Shown piece after piece: positions 4,573 to 7,165 of a DNA stretch of 7,165 bases. Origin of the DNA: an uncultured Elusimicrobiales bacterium. Lineage in GTDB: Bacteria > Elusimicrobiota > Elusimicrobia > Elusimicrobiales > Elusimicrobiaceae. The translations under genes and the position numbers were made by a program. The notes under the pieces were generated by a model, which saw only the letters and a list, made by a program, of their open reading frames with translations, was not told where the DNA came from and made no database searches. The DNA lies in the NCBI GenBank assembly GCA_944322775.1, contig CALUQA010000062.1:1-7165 (forward strand), in the 5' to 3' direction. Each line of letters opens with the position of its first letter. Position 1 is the first letter of the stretch.

Positions 4573-6918
4573 ATGAAACCGTTTGAATTGTCTGCTAAAC
4601 GTTCGGTATATGTTGATGTAACGGATTATTTGCAAAAAGGGGATTATAGTTTATCTGCCTCTGAAAAAGCGTCTTTGGAAAAATTAGACGTTGCCTATCG
4701 GGCCCTAGTAGCTATTTTGTACAACTTTGTGCCCACGTCCGGTCACCCGGGCGGCAGTATCTCTTCGGGGCGCATTGTCAGCACGCTTTTATATAAATTT
4801 ATGGCCTATGAGCTGTGCAACCCCAAAAGAGAAGACGCCGATATTTTGTCTTATGCCGCTGGACATAAAGCTTTGGGTTTGTATGCCATGTGGGCTTTGC
4901 GCAACGAATGCGTGCGCATAGCACAACCGACACTGCTGGCCAAAGAAGAAAAAGACCAACTGCGTTTGGAAGATTTGTTGGGCTTCCGCCACAACCGCGT
5001 GCAGGGCACGCCTCTTTTTAAACAATTTCACAGCAAAGCCTTGGGCGGCCACCCGGAGCCGATTGTTCCCTTTGTGCGCACCTCTACGGGTGCCAGCGGC
5101 GTGGGGGACGCTTCGGCCGTGGGGCTGGCTTTGGCGGCGGCGGACGCTTACGGCAAAAACTGCCCCATCGTTAATATTTTGGAAGGGGAAGGCGGCTTGA
5201 CTGCCGGCCGCGTGAGCGAGGTGCTTGGCGTGGCGGCCACGGCCCAGCTGAAAAATGCCGTATTTCATGTGGATTGGAACGAAGCTTCCATTGAAAGCAA
5301 CCGCGTTACCAACGACGGGCAAAACCCGGGCGATTATGTACAGTGGACGCCGGCGGAACTTTTCCGCATTCACGATTTTAACGTCATTGTCGTGCCGGAA
5401 GGACACAATTTTGAGCAAATTTATGCGGCGCAAAAACTGGCGCTTGCCTTGCCTAATAAACAGCCCACGGCCATTATATACCGCACGGTGAAAGGCTGGC
5501 ATTACGGGCTGGAAGGCAAAGCCTCGCACGGTTCCGGGCATAAGTTTTGCTCACCGGAGTTCTACGCCGCGTTGGCGGAGTTTGAACAAACGTTCGGCGT
5601 GCAGTTCCCTCATTTTGAAGGGGACAAAACGCCTGAAAATATTGAAAAAAATTATTGGCAAATCTTGCAGACGGTGCGTGAAGCACTGGAAAAAGAATAT
5701 AAAACGGCCGCTTTTGCCGCCCAGCAGGTGCGCTACCGCGCGGCGGATTTGCGCTCCTTGGGGCGTGAGGTGCGCGCCGATTTGGGCGACGTGCAAAAAA
5801 TTTATACCGATTTTTCGCCCGAGCAAGTGCCCGCCGAGTTTGCCTTTACCCCCGGCGAAAGTTACACCACGCGCGGGGTGCTGGGCAATGTGTTGGCCTA
5901 TTTAAACAAACATACCGGCGGCACCCTGTTGACCGGCTCGGCCGATTTGTACGGTTCCACCAATGCCGGCAATATTGCCAAAGATTTCCCGAAAGGCTTT
6001 TTTAACACGCAGACCAATCCCCTCAGCCGCGAAATTGCCGCCGGCGGCATTTGCGAGGACGGCATGTCAGGCGTGTGCAGCGGCATATCTTCTTTTGGCA
6101 AACATATTGGCGTATCGTCTTCTTATGCGGCATTTTTGGCCTTTGCCCATGTGGCCGCGCGCTTGCACGCCATTGGCTATCAGGCCGCGCACGAGTTTGG
6201 CCTAACGCCCAATACCTTGGTGCTTTTTAACGGCCATGCCGGCGTGCCCACCGGGGAAGACGGCCCCACCCATGCCGACCCGCAAGCTTTGCAGCTGGTG
6301 CAGGATAACTTCCCCAAAGGCTTAAGCATTACGCTCACCCCGCTGGAGGTGGACGAAATTTGGCCTTTGGTGACAAAAGCGTTTCAACTGCGCCCGGCCG
6401 TGCTTAGCCCGTTTGTGGTGCGCCCTTCTTATAAATATATGGACCGCGCCGCTTTGGGCGTAGAACCCGCCGACAAGGCCGTAAACGGCGTGTATTATTT
6501 GCACAAACCGGCCGGCGAGCCCGACGGTGTAATTTTTGTGCAAGGCGCCGGTGCGGGGCGCACGTTTGTGGAAGGCGTGCTGCCGCAAATAAAGGCGGAA
6601 AACCTCAATTTAGCCGTAATATATGTAACAAGCCGTGAACTGTTTGAACTGCTGCCGCAAGCACAGCAGGACAAACTGGTGCCTCCCGCGTGGAAGGGCA
6701 TGGCAACCGGTATTACCGATTTTACATTGCCCACGCTGGATTGCTGGCTGCATAGCGACGCAGGCCGTGCCTGCGCGCTTTACCCGCATAAAAACGGGTT
6801 CTATTTAGGCAGCGGTGCCGCTTCCAAAGTGTATGAAGAAGCCGGCATGGACGCCGCCGGCCAGCTGCGCGCCGTCAAGGAATACCTGGCGCTGCGCAAA
6901 AAATCCGATTGGCGCTAA
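4573..6918 (+). CDS. Transketolase, long divergent form
   Basis: ThDP enzyme moving two-carbon ketol units between sugar phosphates in the non-oxidative pentose phosphate pathway. At 781 residues it is about 115 longer than E. coli TktA (663), with the extra length spread along the protein, including about 32 residues at the N-terminus. Order: PP domain with SGHPGG (56-61, His58), AAGHKA (His98), LGGHPE (His160), STGASGVGDASAVG (171-184), GEGG (205-208), DWN (234-236) and ASHG (His319); PYR domain with Arg434, GSADLYGS (455-462), the catalytic Glu487 in SREIAAG, FLAF (521-524), His555, GEDGPTH (561-567) and Arg617; then the C-terminal domain. Phosphate and sugar contacts of E. coli (Arg358, Ser385, His461, Asp469, His473, Arg520) all have counterparts. 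The usual GDG is GEG, and the glutamate matching E. coli Glu160 is Ala211. The ribosome site AGAGGA is next to the peptidase stop. It is transketolase family beyond doubt; exact substrates are less sure. Confidence 0.87.
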   Translation: MKPFELSAKRSVYVDVTDYLQKGDYSLSASEKASLEKLDVAYRALVAILYNFVPTSGHPGGSISSGRIVSTLLYKFMAYELCNPKREDADILSYAAGHKALGLYAMWALRNECVRIAQPTLLAKEEKDQLRLEDLLGFRHNRVQGTPLFKQFHSKALGGHPEPIVPFVRTSTGASGVGDASAVGLALAAADAYGKNCPIVNILEGEGGLTAGRVSEVLGVAATAQLKNAVFHVDWNEASIESNRVTNDGQNPGDYVQWTPAELFRIHDFNVIVVPEGHNFEQIYAAQKLALALPNKQPTAIIYRTVKGWHYGLEGKASHGSGHKFCSPEFYAALAEFEQTFGVQFPHFEGDKTPENIEKNYWQILQTVREALEKEYKTAAFAAQQVRYRAADLRSLGREVRADLGDVQKIYTDFSPEQVPAEFAFTPGESYTTRGVLGNVLAYLNKHTGGTLLTGSADLYGSTNAGNIAKDFPKGFFNTQTNPLSREIAAGGICEDGMSGVCSGISSFGKHIGVSSSYAAFLAFAHVAARLHAIGYQAAHEFGLTPNTLVLFNGHAGVPTGEDGPTHADPQALQLVQDNFPKGLSITLTPLEVDEIWPLVTKAFQLRPAVLSPFVVRPSYKYMDRAALGVEPADKAVNGVYYLHKPAGEPDGVIFVQGAGAGRTFVEGVLPQIKAENLNLAVIYVTSRELFELLPQAQQDKLVPPAWKGMATGITDFTLPTLDCWLHSDAGRACALYPHKNGFYLGSGAASKVYEEAGMDAAGQLRAVKEYLALRKKSDWR

Positions 6919-6924
6919 GATATT

Positions 6925-6930
6925 AAGGAG
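6925..6930 (+). promoter_or_regulatory. Ribosome binding site of the PPC-domain gene
   Basis: AAGGAG six bases before ATG 6937 defines the start. The 18-base gap after the transketolase stop contains no promoter or terminator, so the gene is read from the same mRNA. Confidence 0.75.
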
Positions 6931-6936
6931 AATAAA

Positions 6937-7165
6937 ATGGCAGAAGAAAAACCCTACTTAACCGGAAGAACCTATATCTTCCGTCTTCCCAAAGGCAAAG
7001 ATTTGCTGGAATCCCTGGCCGATTTTTGCCATGACAACCAAGTCAAATGCGGTATCGTAAACGTAATTGGCGCGGTGGAAAACGCCACCATCAGCGTTTA
7101 TGACCAGGCTAAAAAGAAATACGACAAAAAAGTTATTTCCGAGCCGATGGAACTGCTCAGCCTGA
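6937..7165 (+). CDS. PPC/DUF296-domain protein (COG1661-like), 3' end outside window
   Basis: The first 76 codons are visible and the frame is still open at the end; the final CTGA is read as CTG plus one base. After a short polar start, FRLPKGKDLLESLADFCHDN (15-34) followed by GIVNVIGAVENATISVYD matches the opening of the PPC (plants and prokaryotes conserved) domain: a strand, the GxDLxxSL helix, then the GIGAV-like turn. Single-domain prokaryotic members are about 130-150 residues and form trimers. The name 'DNA-binding protein with PD1-like motif' comes from plant AT-hook relatives; no AT-hook is seen here, so DNA binding should not be assumed. The function in bacteria is unknown. The operon position behind transketolase is the only functional hint. 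Confidence 0.8.
   Translation, partial: MAEEKPYLTGRTYIFRLPKGKDLLESLADFCHDNQVKCGIVNVIGAVENATISVYDQAKKKYDKKVISEPMELLSL

Noticed and set aside
4789..5541. A 250-codon minus-strand open frame inside transketolase
   Set aside because: A shadow of the transketolase frame: no ribosome site, no motif, and the plus-strand frame carries clear ThDP-enzyme signatures.
4573..6918. Phosphoketolase or AceE-type pyruvate dehydrogenase, suggested by the 781-residue length
   Set aside because: Transketolase motifs GSADL, SRE and GEDGPTH and the SGHPGG/GGHPE histidines are in order, and the GPGHG-type phosphoketolase and AceE-specific blocks are not seen.

Overview
The window is bacterial chromosomal DNA with tightly packed housekeeping genes. 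GC is high in most genes, at roughly 50-70 % in the 60-base rows I counted by hand. I cannot name the organism with confidence. A diaminopimelate/lysine pathway, Shine-Dalgarno sites and a near-consensus sigma70 promoter point to a bacterium. The protein style (long-form transketolase, ACT-less aspartokinase) made me think of a gut-associated Elusimicrobiota-like or other deep-branching lineage, but this is a guess that only a database search could settle.

Layout: (1) 3-2307, plus strand: the end of an operon holding lysA (diaminopimelate decarboxylase, 5' part outside the window), a catalytic-domain-only aspartate kinase, and an AT-rich left-handed beta-helix (hexapeptide) acyltransferase. 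(2) 2321-2354: a perfect 14-bp hairpin with T tracts on both strands, which is a shared bidirectional terminator. (3) 2368-3345, minus strand: class II fructose-bisphosphate aldolase, standing alone with a strong AGGAGG ribosome site. (4) 3346-3528: a divergent control region with a near-consensus sigma70 promoter facing right, a weaker candidate facing left, a palindrome at each start site and two hairpins between them. (5) 3529-7165, plus strand: a second operon with an M42-family metallo-aminopeptidase, a long transketolase, and the first 76 codons of a PPC/DUF296 protein cut by the window end.

How the genes fit together: aspartate kinase makes the first committed intermediate and LysA performs the last step of DAP-type lysine synthesis, so the first operon brackets one pathway. 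Aldolase and transketolase, on either side of the divergent region, share fructose-6-phosphate/triose-phosphate chemistry linking glycolysis and the non-oxidative pentose phosphate pathway. The M42 peptidase supplies amino acids from peptides. I see no phage, transposon, CRISPR, tRNA or rRNA. No clear new system is visible. The best leads are the ACT-less aspartokinase, the changed cofactor motif in the long transketolase, the compositionally foreign acyltransferase, and the palindromes in the divergent control region.
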